A stretch of DNA of 64,000 nucleotides from Neorhodopirellula pilleata. GTDB taxonomy: Bacteria; Planctomycetota; Planctomycetia; Pirellulales; Pirellulaceae. The stretch covers positions 423,502 to 487,501 of the forward strand of contig NZ_SJPM01000001.1 of the NCBI RefSeq assembly GCF_007859915.1, written 5' to 3'. The first letter of the stretch is position 1. Every line of letters starts with the position of its first letter. The position numbers and the translations under genes are program-made. Below, piece by piece: positions 45,424-54,889 of this stretch. The notes under the pieces were generated by a model. That model was not told where the DNA came from. It worked only from the letters and a program-made list of their open reading frames with translations, and did no database searches.

Positions 45424-46983
45424 GTGAAGAAGATGCTCCTGTCAACGACGTTTGCCCTGGTTGCGGCAAGCTGCGGTTCGTTCGCCAGCGCCCAATGTTG
45501 CGGTTCGCCCGCTCCCGCCTGTGGCGGATGCACCGACACGGTCTCCGGCGAAGTCGCCGCCGACGGCTCGGGCGGCTGCGGCCCCACCATGACCACCCAA
45601 ACGATCATGGTTCCCCAACAAGTTACCGAGACCAAAATGGTCACTGTGACGGAAATGAAACAAGAAACGCGTGAGCGTTCTTACACCGTCATGAAGAGCG
45701 TGCCACGCACCGAAACGCGTACCCGCACGGTCACCAAGTCGGTACCACGCCAAGAAACCAAGACCGAAACTTACACCGTCATGGTTCCGTCGACCAAGAC
45801 CGAAACCTACACCGTTCAAGTTCCTGTGACGACGCAAGTCGCGCAAGAATACACGGTCATGGTTCCTAAGATGTCGACCGTCGAAGAGACCTACAACGTC
45901 TGCGTACCGGTCAAGACTCAAGTCGAAGTCCCGTACACCGTTTGTGTTCCTTACACCGAACAAATTGAAAAGTCGTACACCGTTCAGGTTCCTTACTGCG
46001 AACAAGTCGCTCAAACTTACAACGTTTGCGTTCCCTACACCGAAACAAGCGAAGTCAGCTACACCGTTCAGGTTCCTTACACCGAAACGATGACCGGCAC
46101 CAAGACCGTTTGCCAAAAGGTTCCGGTTACCAAGTACCGCACCGTCAGCAAAGACATGGGTAGCTACCAGTGCGTGACCGAAGAAGTCCCCGCTGCTCAC
46201 AGCTGTGGCGGATGCGGATCGTGTGGTGGATGCAGCAGCGCTTGCGGTTGCAACGACGGTTGTGGATCGGCTTGCGGCGGATGCACTCAAACGATCACCA
46301 AGAAGGTTTGGGTTCCCAACATCGTTTGCGAACAAGTTCCTTACACGACCTACACGACCCAACAAGTCGAACAGTCGTACACCTACGACGTTTGCAAGAC
46401 TCGCTGCGAAACTCGCACACGCCCGGTTTGCGTAACCAAGTACCGCACCGAAACGAAGACCCGTATGGTCAACGTTCGCAAGTGCCGAACCGAAACTCGC
46501 ACCAAAATGGTTTGCGTGAAGAAGACTCGTCAAGAAACCCGCACCCGCACCGTTTGCCGCGTCAACTACGTGACCGAGCAACGTACTCGCACCAAGCAAG
46601 TTTGTGATCACGTCGCCGAGACTCGCACTCGTATGGTCTGCCAAACGAACATGACGACCGAATCGCGTGAGCGTGAAGTCTGTGTCATGGTTCCCGAAGA
46701 AAAGACTCGTACGTACACCGTCACCGTTTGCGACCAAGTCCAAGAAGAAGTGCCTTACACCGTCACCGTTTGCGACCAAGTTCCTGAAACCAAGACCGAA
46801 ACGTACACCGTTTGCGTTCCTGTCGAAGTTCAAAAAGAAGTCCAAGTCTGCAAGACCGTCATGGTCCCCAAGACGATCGAAGTGCCCGTTCAAAGCGGAT
46901 GCTCGTCGTGTGGCGAAGCCGCCCCGGCAGCTTCGAGCGATTGCGGTTGCGGACAACCTGTTGCTAGCGATTGCGGCTGCTAG
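45424..46983 (+). CDS. YTV-repeat exported protein (cysteine- and threonine-rich)
   Basis: I chose a GTG at 45424, which yields MKKMLLSTTFALVAASC, a basic start plus signal peptide ending near SFASA; an ATG at 45433 is nearly equivalent. The mature protein of about 500 residues is built almost wholly from short repeats: YTVMVP, YTVQVP and YNVCVP units in the first half, and RTRTVC, KTRMV and TETRTKMVC units in the second, split by a Cys/Gly segment (SCGGCGSCGGCSSACGC) near residues 260-285. This is the YTV domain pattern described from Rhodopirellula baltica and suspected to be in cell-wall proteins. Codon use is very uniform (AAG, ACC, GTT/GTC, CGC/CGT), suggesting strong expression. It is followed by a strong terminator. 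Confidence 0.9.
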   Translation: MKKMLLSTTFALVAASCGSFASAQCCGSPAPACGGCTDTVSGEVAADGSGGCGPTMTTQTIMVPQQVTETKMVTVTEMKQETRERSYTVMKSVPRTETRTRTVTKSVPRQETKTETYTVMVPSTKTETYTVQVPVTTQVAQEYTVMVPKMSTVEETYNVCVPVKTQVEVPYTVCVPYTEQIEKSYTVQVPYCEQVAQTYNVCVPYTETSEVSYTVQVPYTETMTGTKTVCQKVPVTKYRTVSKDMGSYQCVTEEVPAAHSCGGCGSCGGCSSACGCNDGCGSACGGCTQTITKKVWVPNIVCEQVPYTTYTTQQVEQSYTYDVCKTRCETRTRPVCVTKYRTETKTRMVNVRKCRTETRTKMVCVKKTRQETRTRTVCRVNYVTEQRTRTKQVCDHVAETRTRMVCQTNMTTESREREVCVMVPEEKTRTYTVTVCDQVQEEVPYTVTVCDQVPETKTETYTVCVPVEVQKEVQVCKTVMVPKTIEVPVQSGCSSCGEAAPAASSDCGCGQPVASDCGC

Positions 46984-47030
46984 TGATTGATCGCGAACCT
47001 TTCGGTTCGAATCAATTGAAGTCAAGCGAA

Positions 47031-47064
47031 CGCCGGGTTCTTTCAAGAACCCGGCGTTTTTTTT
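47031..47064 (+). terminator. Rho-independent terminator of the YTV gene
   Basis: A perfect 10-bp stem, CGCCGGGTTC (47031-47040) and GAACCCGGCG (47047-47056), with a 6-base loop and eight T directly after it. It is the clearest intrinsic terminator in the window, 48 bases after the YTV stop. On the minus strand no T-run follows, so it serves the YTV gene only. Confidence 0.93.
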
Positions 47065-47076
47065 GCATTCGAGTCC

Positions 47077-48285
47077 TCAGTCGTTCTTGATCACGTCGAC
47101 TTCGTCCGACGCTGTCACTCCGGAAAGTGGATTGTTGACGACGGCCTGCCAAGCGATCTGGCGAAACACGCGATCGAGTTCAACACTCGGGAAATCAGAC
47201 GCGTCACCAAACTCGATCGGCCCATCGATCAGCTCGGGCGAGCGACCGTATAGGGTCGCGTAAAAAACATAGCCTTCGAGTCGATCAAAGCCGGGCCCCA
47301 GATGGCCGAGTTCGTCTCGCCACAAGGATCGTTCCTTTCCGCCCACAGATCGATGAAGACCGTCCACCCCTGGCAGTTCGCCTCGGTGATAACGTTCAGC
47401 GGCCAAGACCATCGCATCGCTCGTCGGCAACACAAAAACCTTTCCAGGATACTCCTGATTGAACATCTCGATCAGTGAGGCATAGGTTGTGTGCCGTTCC
47501 TTTCCCATCCGAGCGATCGTGGCGGCAGTCAGTTCGGCCTCGGAAGAGGGAAACTTTTCAAGTTGATAAAGTTGCGGCCAAGCGTCCGACAGATAGAACT
47601 TAATATCAGGGTTGTACCTCAAACAAAAGTCGATCCAACATCGGTAATATTCGGGTTGATCATTGAAGTAGGGTCCCCACATCATCACATCCCAGTTGGC
47701 GTTAGAGATCGAGGCGAGGAGTTTCGGGACCGGTTGCCCGGCGAACTCAAAAATTCCGTTCTCTTGTTCCCATTTATAGCGGGCACTGCCGGTGATGCCG
47801 CCTCCGGTATGAGTGAGCAATGTTTGTTGATTGAATCCGGCAGCTCGAGCGATTTTCGGGAGACAGCCATATCCCGGTGCCATGAAGCTGTGTCCCGTGC
47901 CGACGATCCGCAGTGATCCATCGTCGGGTTTGGGCCGCGAGGTAACCGTTCCATAGGCCTTTGCGATCTCTTGGGGCGATCGATAGCACATCGCGTCAGA
48001 TGGGAATCGCTCGTCTTTCCATCGCGGATCGACCGAAAACTCACGCGGCGCTCCGCTTTGTTTTCCGCCTGCCCGGTCCTGCTTCATGAGCTTGGATCGG
48101 TAGGCATTGGCCTCCGCGGCCGTTAAGCGACCATCTCGATCAACGTCGGCTGCCGGAAATTGCTTTAGCCATTTTGCAAGCTGTTGTTCGGAGTATTGGG
48201 CAGTTGCTTGGTTTGGAATACCCAGTGAGGCGGACAAAGCGACGACGACCCATAGGGCAAAAGCGAACCGAGTTCGAGCGAGCAT
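47077..48285 (-). CDS. Secreted EF-hand protein with SGNH-hydrolase-like body
   Basis: ATG at 48285 with a Sec signal (FALWVVVALSASLG...ATAQ). One EF-hand calcium loop, DVDRDGRLTAAE, is at about residues 47-58. The remaining 330 residues start with SLRIVGTGHSFMAPG and contain THTGGGITGS, WDVMMWGPYFNDQPEYY, KFYLSDAWPQLYQ and a late DELGHLGP. The arrangement recalls SGNH/GDSL hydrolases (Ser early, Gly/Asn blocks, Asp-x-x-His late), but I cannot fix the catalytic set: GHS may be the Ser block. About 402 residues. Probably an exported hydrolase or sugar-ester-related protein. It is convergent with the YTV gene. Confidence 0.7.
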   Translation of the reverse strand: MLARTRFAFALWVVVALSASLGIPNQATAQYSEQQLAKWLKQFPAADVDRDGRLTAAEANAYRSKLMKQDRAGGKQSGAPREFSVDPRWKDERFPSDAMCYRSPQEIAKAYGTVTSRPKPDDGSLRIVGTGHSFMAPGYGCLPKIARAAGFNQQTLLTHTGGGITGSARYKWEQENGIFEFAGQPVPKLLASISNANWDVMMWGPYFNDQPEYYRCWIDFCLRYNPDIKFYLSDAWPQLYQLEKFPSSEAELTAATIARMGKERHTTYASLIEMFNQEYPGKVFVLPTSDAMVLAAERYHRGELPGVDGLHRSVGGKERSLWRDELGHLGPGFDRLEGYVFYATLYGRSPELIDGPIEFGDASDFPSVELDRVFRQIAWQAVVNNPLSGVTASDEVDVIKND

Positions 48286-48489
48286 GTTTCGATAATCCGG
48301 AGAGACAAATCAATCAAAGATCGACAGGCGGGATTGTAACCGATTCTCGATCCTGTCTGCCAATTCCCCATTCCATAGATGGACTTGCTATACTTCAACC
48401 GTCCGTCGTGATGACGACGACCATTGGGAACATGACGCAAGGAATTGCCTCGAACCAATGCCCGCCAGCAATCCACTATGAGGCCCGCC

Positions 48490-49794
48490 ATGCGTTCTAA
48501 CCAACGAGACCGACGTCAGTTTCTTCGCAGTTCGGCGATACTTGCTTCCGTCGGATTGGTGACACGTTACGCCGATGCCGATGAAAAAGTTGCGACGGAG
48601 GTTTCGCCCCTTGAGAAAATTCGTATCGGCATCATGGGAGTCAATGGTCGTGGTGGAGCGATCGCCCGCGGGATGATGGCGACGGGACAAACCGAGATCG
48701 CTTACGTTTGCGACGTCGACGAGCGGGCTGTCGCTCGCGCGGCCGAGGCGGTTTCCAAAACACAAAACGGTGCACCGGAGATTGTCGCTGATTTCCGCCG
48801 GATCTTGGACGACCAACGAGTCGATGTGTTGGTCTGTGCTGCACCGAATCACTGGCACGCCCCGGCGACGATCCTGGGCTGCGCCGCAGGGAAGCATGTC
48901 TACGTCGAAAAGCCATGCAGCCACACACCCGGCGAAGGCGAGATGGCCGTCGCAGCCGCCAGGGCCGCCAATCGGATCGTACAAATGGGCTCGCAACGTC
49001 GGAGCTGGCCGGGCATCATCGAAGCGATCGGCAAAATCCACGGCGGCGAGATCGGTGACGTGCTTTACAGTCGCACTTGGTACAACAACCGTCGCTCGTC
49101 GATCGGACATGGCAAGACGACTGAGGTCCCGACTTGGTTAGATTGGCGCATGTGGCAGGGTCCCGCTCCGGACCGGCCATTTCGCGACAACATCGTCCAC
49201 TACAACTGGCACTGGCATTGGCACTGGGGCAACGGTGAGTTGGGTAATAATGGCATCCACGCGATCGATGTCGCCCGATGGGGATTGGAGGTTACCTATC
49301 CGGTCCGAGTCACCGCCGGCGGCGGAAAGTATCGCCACGACGACGATCAAGAAACACCCGACACGATGATGTTGACCCTTGATTTTCCCGAAGGCAAAAC
49401 AATCACTTGGGAGGGTTTGAGTTGGTCACCACTGGGACCTCACGATTCGCGATTCGGAATCAGTTTCCACGGAACCGATGGATCGATCGTGATTCGCGGC
49501 GGCGACTACGTTCAGTTTGACAATCAGGACAAACAAATCGCCACCGGTAATGGGGCGAGCGGCGACGCCGAACATTTCAACGATTTTCTCGACGCCGTGC
49601 GAACCGGACGTTTACCCAACGCCGACATCGAAACGGCTCACCAAAGCACGTTGCTTTGTCATTTAGGAAACATCGCTTATCGAACGCAAAGCGTGCTGAA
49701 CACCAATCCCGCCGACGGACACGTGATCCAGAACGCGGCGGCGGAGGCGATGTGGAATCGTGAATACGCCCCCGGTTGGGAACCCAAGGTTTGA
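48490..49794 (+). CDS. Tat-exported Gfo/Idh/MocA-family oxidoreductase
   Basis: A twin-arginine signal, RDRRQFLRSSAILASVGLV, is at the N-terminus. A Rossmann domain follows (IRIGIMGVNGRGGAIARGMM), then AAPNHWHAPATI and the family signature YVEKPCSHTPGEGE, and the C-terminal Gfo/Idh/MocA sheet domain (GNGELGNNGIHAIDVARWGL). About 434 residues. The ATG at 48490 was preferred because AGG lies 6-8 bases before it; an ATG at 48478 is the alternative. It is probably a periplasmic NAD(P)-dependent sugar oxidoreductase. A His/Trp alternation, HYNWHWHWHWGNGE, near residue 240 is striking but also conserved in planctomycete relatives as I recall. It is followed 27 bases later by a second member. Confidence 0.93.
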   Translation: MRSNQRDRRQFLRSSAILASVGLVTRYADADEKVATEVSPLEKIRIGIMGVNGRGGAIARGMMATGQTEIAYVCDVDERAVARAAEAVSKTQNGAPEIVADFRRILDDQRVDVLVCAAPNHWHAPATILGCAAGKHVYVEKPCSHTPGEGEMAVAAARAANRIVQMGSQRRSWPGIIEAIGKIHGGEIGDVLYSRTWYNNRRSSIGHGKTTEVPTWLDWRMWQGPAPDRPFRDNIVHYNWHWHWHWGNGELGNNGIHAIDVARWGLEVTYPVRVTAGGGKYRHDDDQETPDTMMLTLDFPEGKTITWEGLSWSPLGPHDSRFGISFHGTDGSIVIRGGDYVQFDNQDKQIATGNGASGDAEHFNDFLDAVRTGRLPNADIETAHQSTLLCHLGNIAYRTQSVLNTNPADGHVIQNAAAEAMWNREYAPGWEPKV

Positions 49795-49821
49795 ACCGCT
49801 TCATTAGGAATAAGAAACAAC

Positions 49822-50862
49822 ATGTTAAAACAACTCTCCAAGTTCAGTTGCATCTTGATTTGGGTAACGATGATGGTCGCTAGCGGTTCGTTCATCTCGG
49901 CCGATGAGAAGGAAACTCCCGAGATTCGGGTCGGCGTGATCGGACTCGATACTTCACACGTTCCCGCATTCACCAAAGCGTTCCATCATCCCAGCGACGA
50001 CAACATGCGAGGCTTTCGGGTCGTGGCGGCATATCCTTACGGAAGTCGTGAGATCGAATCGAGTTTCAGCCGCATCCCCGAATACACCGCCAAGGTGCAA
50101 GAGATGGGGGTCGACGTTGTCGAATCGATCGATGATTTATTGGGCCGAGTCGATTGCGTCTTACTCGAAACGAACGACGGACGACCGCATTTGGAACAAG
50201 CGTTGAAAGTGTTTGCGGCAGGGAAACCGGTTTTCATTGACAAACCGACGGGATCCAACTTGGGCGAAGTGGTGGCGATCTTTCGTGCCGCCGAGCATTA
50301 CGGCGTGCCGATGTTCTCGGCATCGTCGCTGCGTTTCGGTCGCAACACGCGAGCGATCCGAGGCGGCTCGATCGGTCGCGTACTCGGATGCGACACGTAC
50401 AGTCCGTGCTCGATCGAACCCTCGCATGTGGATCTGTTTTGGTACGGCATCCACGGCGTTGAGATGTTGTTCACGTGCATGGGGCCGGGATGCGAATCGG
50501 TGCAACACAAAAGCCTAGGCGACACGGAGTTCGCGACCGGGATTTGGACCGAAAACCGGATCGGTACGTTTCGCGGGATGCGAGGCAATCGTCCCGGATA
50601 CGGTGGGACCGCGTTCGGAGAAACTGGCACGGCCCCCGCCGGTCCGTATGACGGCTATGAACCCTTGGTCGCCAAAATCGCTCAGTTCTTTCGTGATGGA
50701 GAACCACCGGTTGCGCCGGAGGAAACCATCCAGATTTACGCTTTCATGCAAGCGGCGATGGAAAGCAAGAACCGCGGCGGCGAAAGCGTGACGATCGCCG
50801 AAGTGATGCAAGCCGCCCAGGCCGAAGCCGATCAATTGCTCGACGGTCGTCTTGGAAAATAG
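49822..50862 (+). CDS. Exported Gfo/Idh/MocA-family oxidoreductase
   Basis: The Sec-type signal LSKFSCILIWVTMMVASGSF is followed by a Rossmann start IRVGVIGLDTSHVPAFTKAF, which lacks the usual GxGxxG, then FIDKPTGSNLGEVV (family EKP-like motif as DKP) and IHGVEMLFTCMGPGC. About 346 residues, slightly short for the family. The altered glycine motif (GLDTSH) suggests different or lost cofactor binding. Same strand and 27 bases after the Tat-exported paralogue, so probably cotranscribed; the two may act on the same carbohydrate. Confidence 0.88.
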   Translation: MLKQLSKFSCILIWVTMMVASGSFISADEKETPEIRVGVIGLDTSHVPAFTKAFHHPSDDNMRGFRVVAAYPYGSREIESSFSRIPEYTAKVQEMGVDVVESIDDLLGRVDCVLLETNDGRPHLEQALKVFAAGKPVFIDKPTGSNLGEVVAIFRAAEHYGVPMFSASSLRFGRNTRAIRGGSIGRVLGCDTYSPCSIEPSHVDLFWYGIHGVEMLFTCMGPGCESVQHKSLGDTEFATGIWTENRIGTFRGMRGNRPGYGGTAFGETGTAPAGPYDGYEPLVAKIAQFFRDGEPPVAPEETIQIYAFMQAAMESKNRGGESVTIAEVMQAAQAEADQLLDGRLGK

Positions 50863-50919
50863 TGGTTGATTCGCGAACTCGCGCTGGATGTAACGCTTAT
50901 TTCCAATTGGAACAAAGCA

Positions 50920-53900
50920 CTAGATTTCCGTTCGAATTAAATCGATCAAGTCCTTCGTTTGCAACTTCGCGGCGGCGTCGGTTCCGTCGAGGATGCCGGC
51001 GACCAGTTCGCGTTTGTCGGCATGCAATTGCAGGATTTGTTCTTCGATCGTCCGTTCGGCAACCAAACGATAAACCGTGACGGGACGTTCTTGCCCGATG
51101 CGGTGGGCGCGGTCGGTCGCTTGATCCTCGACGGCCGGATTCCACCAGGGGTCCAAGTGCAGCACATAATCGGCGGCGGTTAGGTTCAATCCCGTTCCGC
51201 CCGCCTTGAGTGAGATCAGGAACAGGTCACCTTCCCCGTTTTGGAAAGCGTCGACCCGTCGTTGCCGTTCGTGCGATGGAGTCGCACCGTCGAGGTATTG
51301 ATACGAGATGCCACGCTTGTCGAGGACTTCTCGCACGACGGTCAAATGCTTGACGAATTGACTAAAAACGAGTGCCCGGTGATCGCCATCGCGGAGTTCA
51401 TCGACCAACGACATCAACAGTTCCAACTTGGCCGAGGTGCCCTTCCAAGTCGGTTCGACGAGCGACGGATGGCAAGCAAGTTGACGCAGTCGCGTCAGCC
51501 ATGAAAGCGTTTGAATGCGGCGTCGACCCTCGTGCGAGCTCGAACCGTCGCCGACTTGTGTCAATTCGGCAAGCGCCGCCAAGCGGGCTTCTTCGTACAA
51601 CTTGCGCTCCGCGTCGCTGAGTTCTGCACGCAGGGTGATTTCCGTTCGTGGCGGCAATTCTTTAAGCACTTTGTCTTTGGTGCGACGCAAGATAAACGGA
51701 CGGACTAAACGGGCGAGTGATTCACGACGTTCGGGATCATTGTGCCGTTCGATCGGTTCGGCGAACCGGGTTCGAAACCGTTGCCACGATCCGAGCAAGC
51801 CCGGACTGAGCGTGCGGAATAGACTCCATAATTCACCGAGGTGATTTTCCAACGGCGTGCCCGATAACCCGAGTCGCCAATCGGCCTGCAACGTTCGGAT
51901 CGCTTGCGATGTTTTTGTTTGTGAGTTCTTGATGAACTGAGCTTCATCGAGCACCAAGGTGTGCCACGGACGGGTGGCGAATCGTTTCGCGTCACGTTGC
52001 ATCAACTGATAGCTGACGATCAACAGGTCGCCGGGACCGGCCGCTGCGATCACCGCGTCGCGGTCGCAGTCGCGGTAAAGCGACGGCGTCAATGAGGGCG
52101 CGAAACGCCCCGCTTCGCGTACCCAGTTCTCACCGACGCTCGTCGGGGCGATCACCAGCGCCGGGCCGTCGGCGGCCCGGTCGATCAAGATGCCTAGCGT
52201 TTGGACGGTTTTGCCCAAGCCCATGTCATCGGCCAGCACGCCCCCAACGCCCCATTGACTCAGTCGCGACAACCAGCGGTAGCCGTCGAGTTGGTAATCA
52301 CGAAGCGTCGCATCGAGACCCTCGGGACGATCGGGGTTCCAAGTTGCCAGCGAATCGAGCCGCTCGATCGCCGAATGCCATGCCGCCGTGGCTTCCAAAC
52401 TGACGTCGTCGCCTAAGACCTCTTGAGCCAATGGCACGGCCGCACTGGCCAGTTTCAATTGCCCTTTTTCGGAGACCAAGGTATCGGCGAGCTGCGTCAA
52501 TCGTCGGCGGAACGCTTCGCTGATCTTGGCGAACCGGCGGTCTCCCACTCGAACAAGTTGCCGATCTTCGCGGACGGCGATCAACAGCTCTTGCAATGGA
52601 ACGTCGATGCCGTCGATCGTGACACTGCCCGTCAAGCCGAACCAATCCGGCGAATCTTCGATTTGAACGCGTAAGGATTTCGGCGTGATCTCGCCGCGGA
52701 CGCGGAACGTTTCTCCTTCGGGCCACACGATCCGCGGTGCTTCTTCGCCGGCGTCGTGCAAACGCCCCAAAAGATCCAGCGCCGCGTGATCACTAACGGC
52801 GACCCAAGCGAATTCGCCATCGCCCGACAATTTGCCCAGACCGAAACGTTCGATGATCACGTCGGCGCGGGTTTGTTCGTCGGTTAAGTTTCGTTGCAAC
52901 CGAACGGGGCCTTGTTCGGTTAAGCACGCGGCCAACTCAGGCGGCTGACCGGGGACCAAATCGTCCCTGAGTCTCGGTTCGTGGACTCGCAGGGCGACTT
53001 TCAATCCGGCACCCGGCCGAGGCCGCATCTGCAACACCAGTTCGCTGAAAATGGGCCGGATCGGTCCCGCCAATTGGGGCGGCAGCGAGACGTGAATCAG
53101 CGAATCGATCGTGCTCGCGGCGAGCGCCAACTTGGCCGCCGAGCGTTCGTCGAGCATCGTGTCCCGGTAGTCGTCGCGAAGCAAGAATTGAACCAAACCA
53201 CCTGCCGCTGAATCGGCCAACGTGCAAACGACAACTCGGTCGTTGATCGAATCGGCGAGAATCACCACCGGTTCGACGGGACTGGTGTGTCCGAAGATCA
53301 CGTCGCATTCATGCACGTCGATGTCGATCCCTTCGACGGTCAACCGAGGCCGATACTGGATCTCGATCGTTTCGTCATCCGGGCCCGCCAACGGGTCGTT
53401 TTGTTGAAACGGTTGGTCGTCGCTGCCGCTGCGTTTGATCGGTTTCTTGGAGGTCGACTTCTTACCCGTTTGATCGATCTCGATCGGTTGCAATGCGAGA
53501 CTCAACTGGCTGCTGAATACGTCGACGGCCGACGCGTTGGCGTCATCCCACATCACGTTGTCGTGGCCGGCGAGCAAACGCAACGCTTGAAACATACCGA
53601 ATTGGTCTTCTCTAAAACCATGCGTCGGGATCGACGTCAGCGACGCTACCTGGCTGTCCAGAGGACTGGTCAGGAGGTTCTGTTCGAGCAGATCGAAACT
53701 GCGAACCTCGCGGCCTTTGGTCCAACCTTTACCGCCTTTGCGTTGGCGTTGTTCAAACGGTGTGATCGTCAACGGGGTGGCTTGCGAGGCTGGGTTGATT
53801 CGCAATCGCCACTGCAATCGAGTTGGTTCGGCATCGACCGGTTCGGGCCGAGCAGACGCGGCCCGGCGCAGCAGTTCATCGACGAACTGCTTTCCCGCCG

Positions 53901-54420
53901 CGACGGCGTCGGCTTTGAGACCGCCGAGGAATTCGAGCAACTGACCGTTGCCCCGCCGCCGGGCCATTTGCTCCTGCAACCACCACCCCGATGCGAGCGT
54001 GTGGGGGCAGCGGAGATCGCGTTGGTAGACAACGCATCCGCACTCGCAATCGGCGAACAATTGAACCGCCTCGGTGCCAATGTCGTCGTCGTCGACGAGC
54101 GGTCGCACAATGATCGCGACGGATTGCAAGCGTTGGCGGTTGCCTTGGAGTTGAAAATCAAAACGCACGCCTTCATCGCCTTGAGTCAGCGTGGGTGTTT
54201 TGACGCCCAGCATGGCGGCCTGCTTGTCGAAATCCTCGTCGTGCGAGTCCACCAAACGTTCAATCGCCTCGCCCAGCAAAAGCCCAAGCGATCCGATCTG
54301 GTCCTCGGCAATCCAATCCATGCCCAATTCTGTCCCAACTTGCGAAAAGAAGCCCTGCGCGGTTCGGCCGGTCAACCCAAAAAGACTGGGCAAAACACGC
54401 AGCTTCGAAAATTCGACCAC
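50920..54420 (-). CDS. SNF2-family DEAD/DEAH-type helicase with SWIM zinc finger
   Basis: 1166 residues from a GTG at 54420. A SWIM-type Cys/His cluster DCECGCVVYQRDLRCPH (Cys125, Cys127, Cys138, His140) is in the N-terminal part. About 500 residues of poorly assigned sequence follow. The SNF2 motor starts near residue 700: DYQLDGYRWLSRL, Walker A DDMGLGKT, LVIAPTSVGENW, LDEAQFIKN (DEAQ box), GTPLENHLGELWSLF, then the helicase C domain VFSQFVKHL, LISLKAGGTGLNLTAADYV and DRAHRIGQ. It is an ATP-dependent DNA translocase that probably remodels protein-DNA complexes; the specific role is unknown. Bacterial SNF2 proteins with SWIM fingers are common, and length is typical. Confidence 0.95.
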   Translation of the reverse strand: MVEFSKLRVLPSLFGLTGRTAQGFFSQVGTELGMDWIAEDQIGSLGLLLGEAIERLVDSHDEDFDKQAAMLGVKTPTLTQGDEGVRFDFQLQGNRQRLQSVAIIVRPLVDDDDIGTEAVQLFADCECGCVVYQRDLRCPHTLASGWWLQEQMARRRGNGQLLEFLGGLKADAVAAGKQFVDELLRRAASARPEPVDAEPTRLQWRLRINPASQATPLTITPFEQRQRKGGKGWTKGREVRSFDLLEQNLLTSPLDSQVASLTSIPTHGFREDQFGMFQALRLLAGHDNVMWDDANASAVDVFSSQLSLALQPIEIDQTGKKSTSKKPIKRSGSDDQPFQQNDPLAGPDDETIEIQYRPRLTVEGIDIDVHECDVIFGHTSPVEPVVILADSINDRVVVCTLADSAAGGLVQFLLRDDYRDTMLDERSAAKLALAASTIDSLIHVSLPPQLAGPIRPIFSELVLQMRPRPGAGLKVALRVHEPRLRDDLVPGQPPELAACLTEQGPVRLQRNLTDEQTRADVIIERFGLGKLSGDGEFAWVAVSDHAALDLLGRLHDAGEEAPRIVWPEGETFRVRGEITPKSLRVQIEDSPDWFGLTGSVTIDGIDVPLQELLIAVREDRQLVRVGDRRFAKISEAFRRRLTQLADTLVSEKGQLKLASAAVPLAQEVLGDDVSLEATAAWHSAIERLDSLATWNPDRPEGLDATLRDYQLDGYRWLSRLSQWGVGGVLADDMGLGKTVQTLGILIDRAADGPALVIAPTSVGENWVREAGRFAPSLTPSLYRDCDRDAVIAAAGPGDLLIVSYQLMQRDAKRFATRPWHTLVLDEAQFIKNSQTKTSQAIRTLQADWRLGLSGTPLENHLGELWSLFRTLSPGLLGSWQRFRTRFAEPIERHNDPERRESLARLVRPFILRRTKDKVLKELPPRTEITLRAELSDAERKLYEEARLAALAELTQVGDGSSSHEGRRRIQTLSWLTRLRQLACHPSLVEPTWKGTSAKLELLMSLVDELRDGDHRALVFSQFVKHLTVVREVLDKRGISYQYLDGATPSHERQRRVDAFQNGEGDLFLISLKAGGTGLNLTAADYVLHLDPWWNPAVEDQATDRAHRIGQERPVTVYRLVAERTIEEQILQLHADKRELVAGILDGTDAAAKLQTKDLIDLIRTEI

Positions 54421-54562
54421 GCCGAAAATTCGAGCGGAATAGGGTACACGTCATCCGCTCTCAACGCGATGGCTGGGCGAAATTCTTTTCGGGCCCGGCA
54501 CTCGCTTTGCAACGCCTGACCCGAAAGCCCGATTCCGATCCTCTGTAAAGGCACCCAACACC

Positions 54563-54889
54563 ATGCGTCAACAAAATCAAAAAATTCAGCTTCTTTACTT
54601 GTTTCTGGCTCTCGGATGCGCCGTCGTGCTGTTTGTCGGATGCGATGACGCGGTCACCGACGGCAAAGTCGAGACCAACAATGGTCAGGTGCAGACCGAA
54701 TACACCGATCAGATCGAAGAGGACCTCGTGACCGATTCGGAAACCTTGTCCGACGAAATCCAAGGCACCGACCAAGAACTCGATGCGGATCCGAACCGTC
54801 AAGACGCGCAAAACTATCTCGACGAGTCAGATTCGTCGGCCTCCTCGGAGGGGGCTGAAAACGAGGGATCTAGCGGGCTGTTGATTTAA
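54563..54889 (+). CDS. Small putative lipoprotein (108 residues)
   Basis: ATG at 54563. A signal with lipobox YLFLALGCAVVLFVGCDD, Cys27 being the predicted lipidated residue. The mature part is very acidic (Asp/Glu/Ser-rich, e.g. DQIEEDLVTDSETLSDE) with no recognised domain. The last residues SSGLLI and the stop codon come from the left outer arm of a family A repeat that begins at 54871, so the native C-terminus was probably replaced by repeat insertion. Confidence 0.75.
   Translation: MRQQNQKIQLLYLFLALGCAVVLFVGCDDAVTDGKVETNNGQVQTEYTDQIEEDLVTDSETLSDEIQGTDQELDADPNRQDAQNYLDESDSSASSEGAENEGSSGLLI

Noticed and set aside
45442..47046. 534-residue open frame on the minus strand across the YTV gene
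   Set aside because: It is exactly antisense to the repeat-rich YTV gene and is open because of that gene's uniform codon use; the translation is an Asn/Asp/Gly-rich mirror of the repeats with no start context.
48388..49110. 240-residue open frame on the minus strand
   Set aside because: Antisense to the Tat-exported Gfo/Idh/MocA gene.
53287..54519. 410-residue open frame on the plus strand
   Set aside because: It lies wholly antisense to the SNF2 helicase gene, whose domains and motifs are unambiguous; the translation shows no family.
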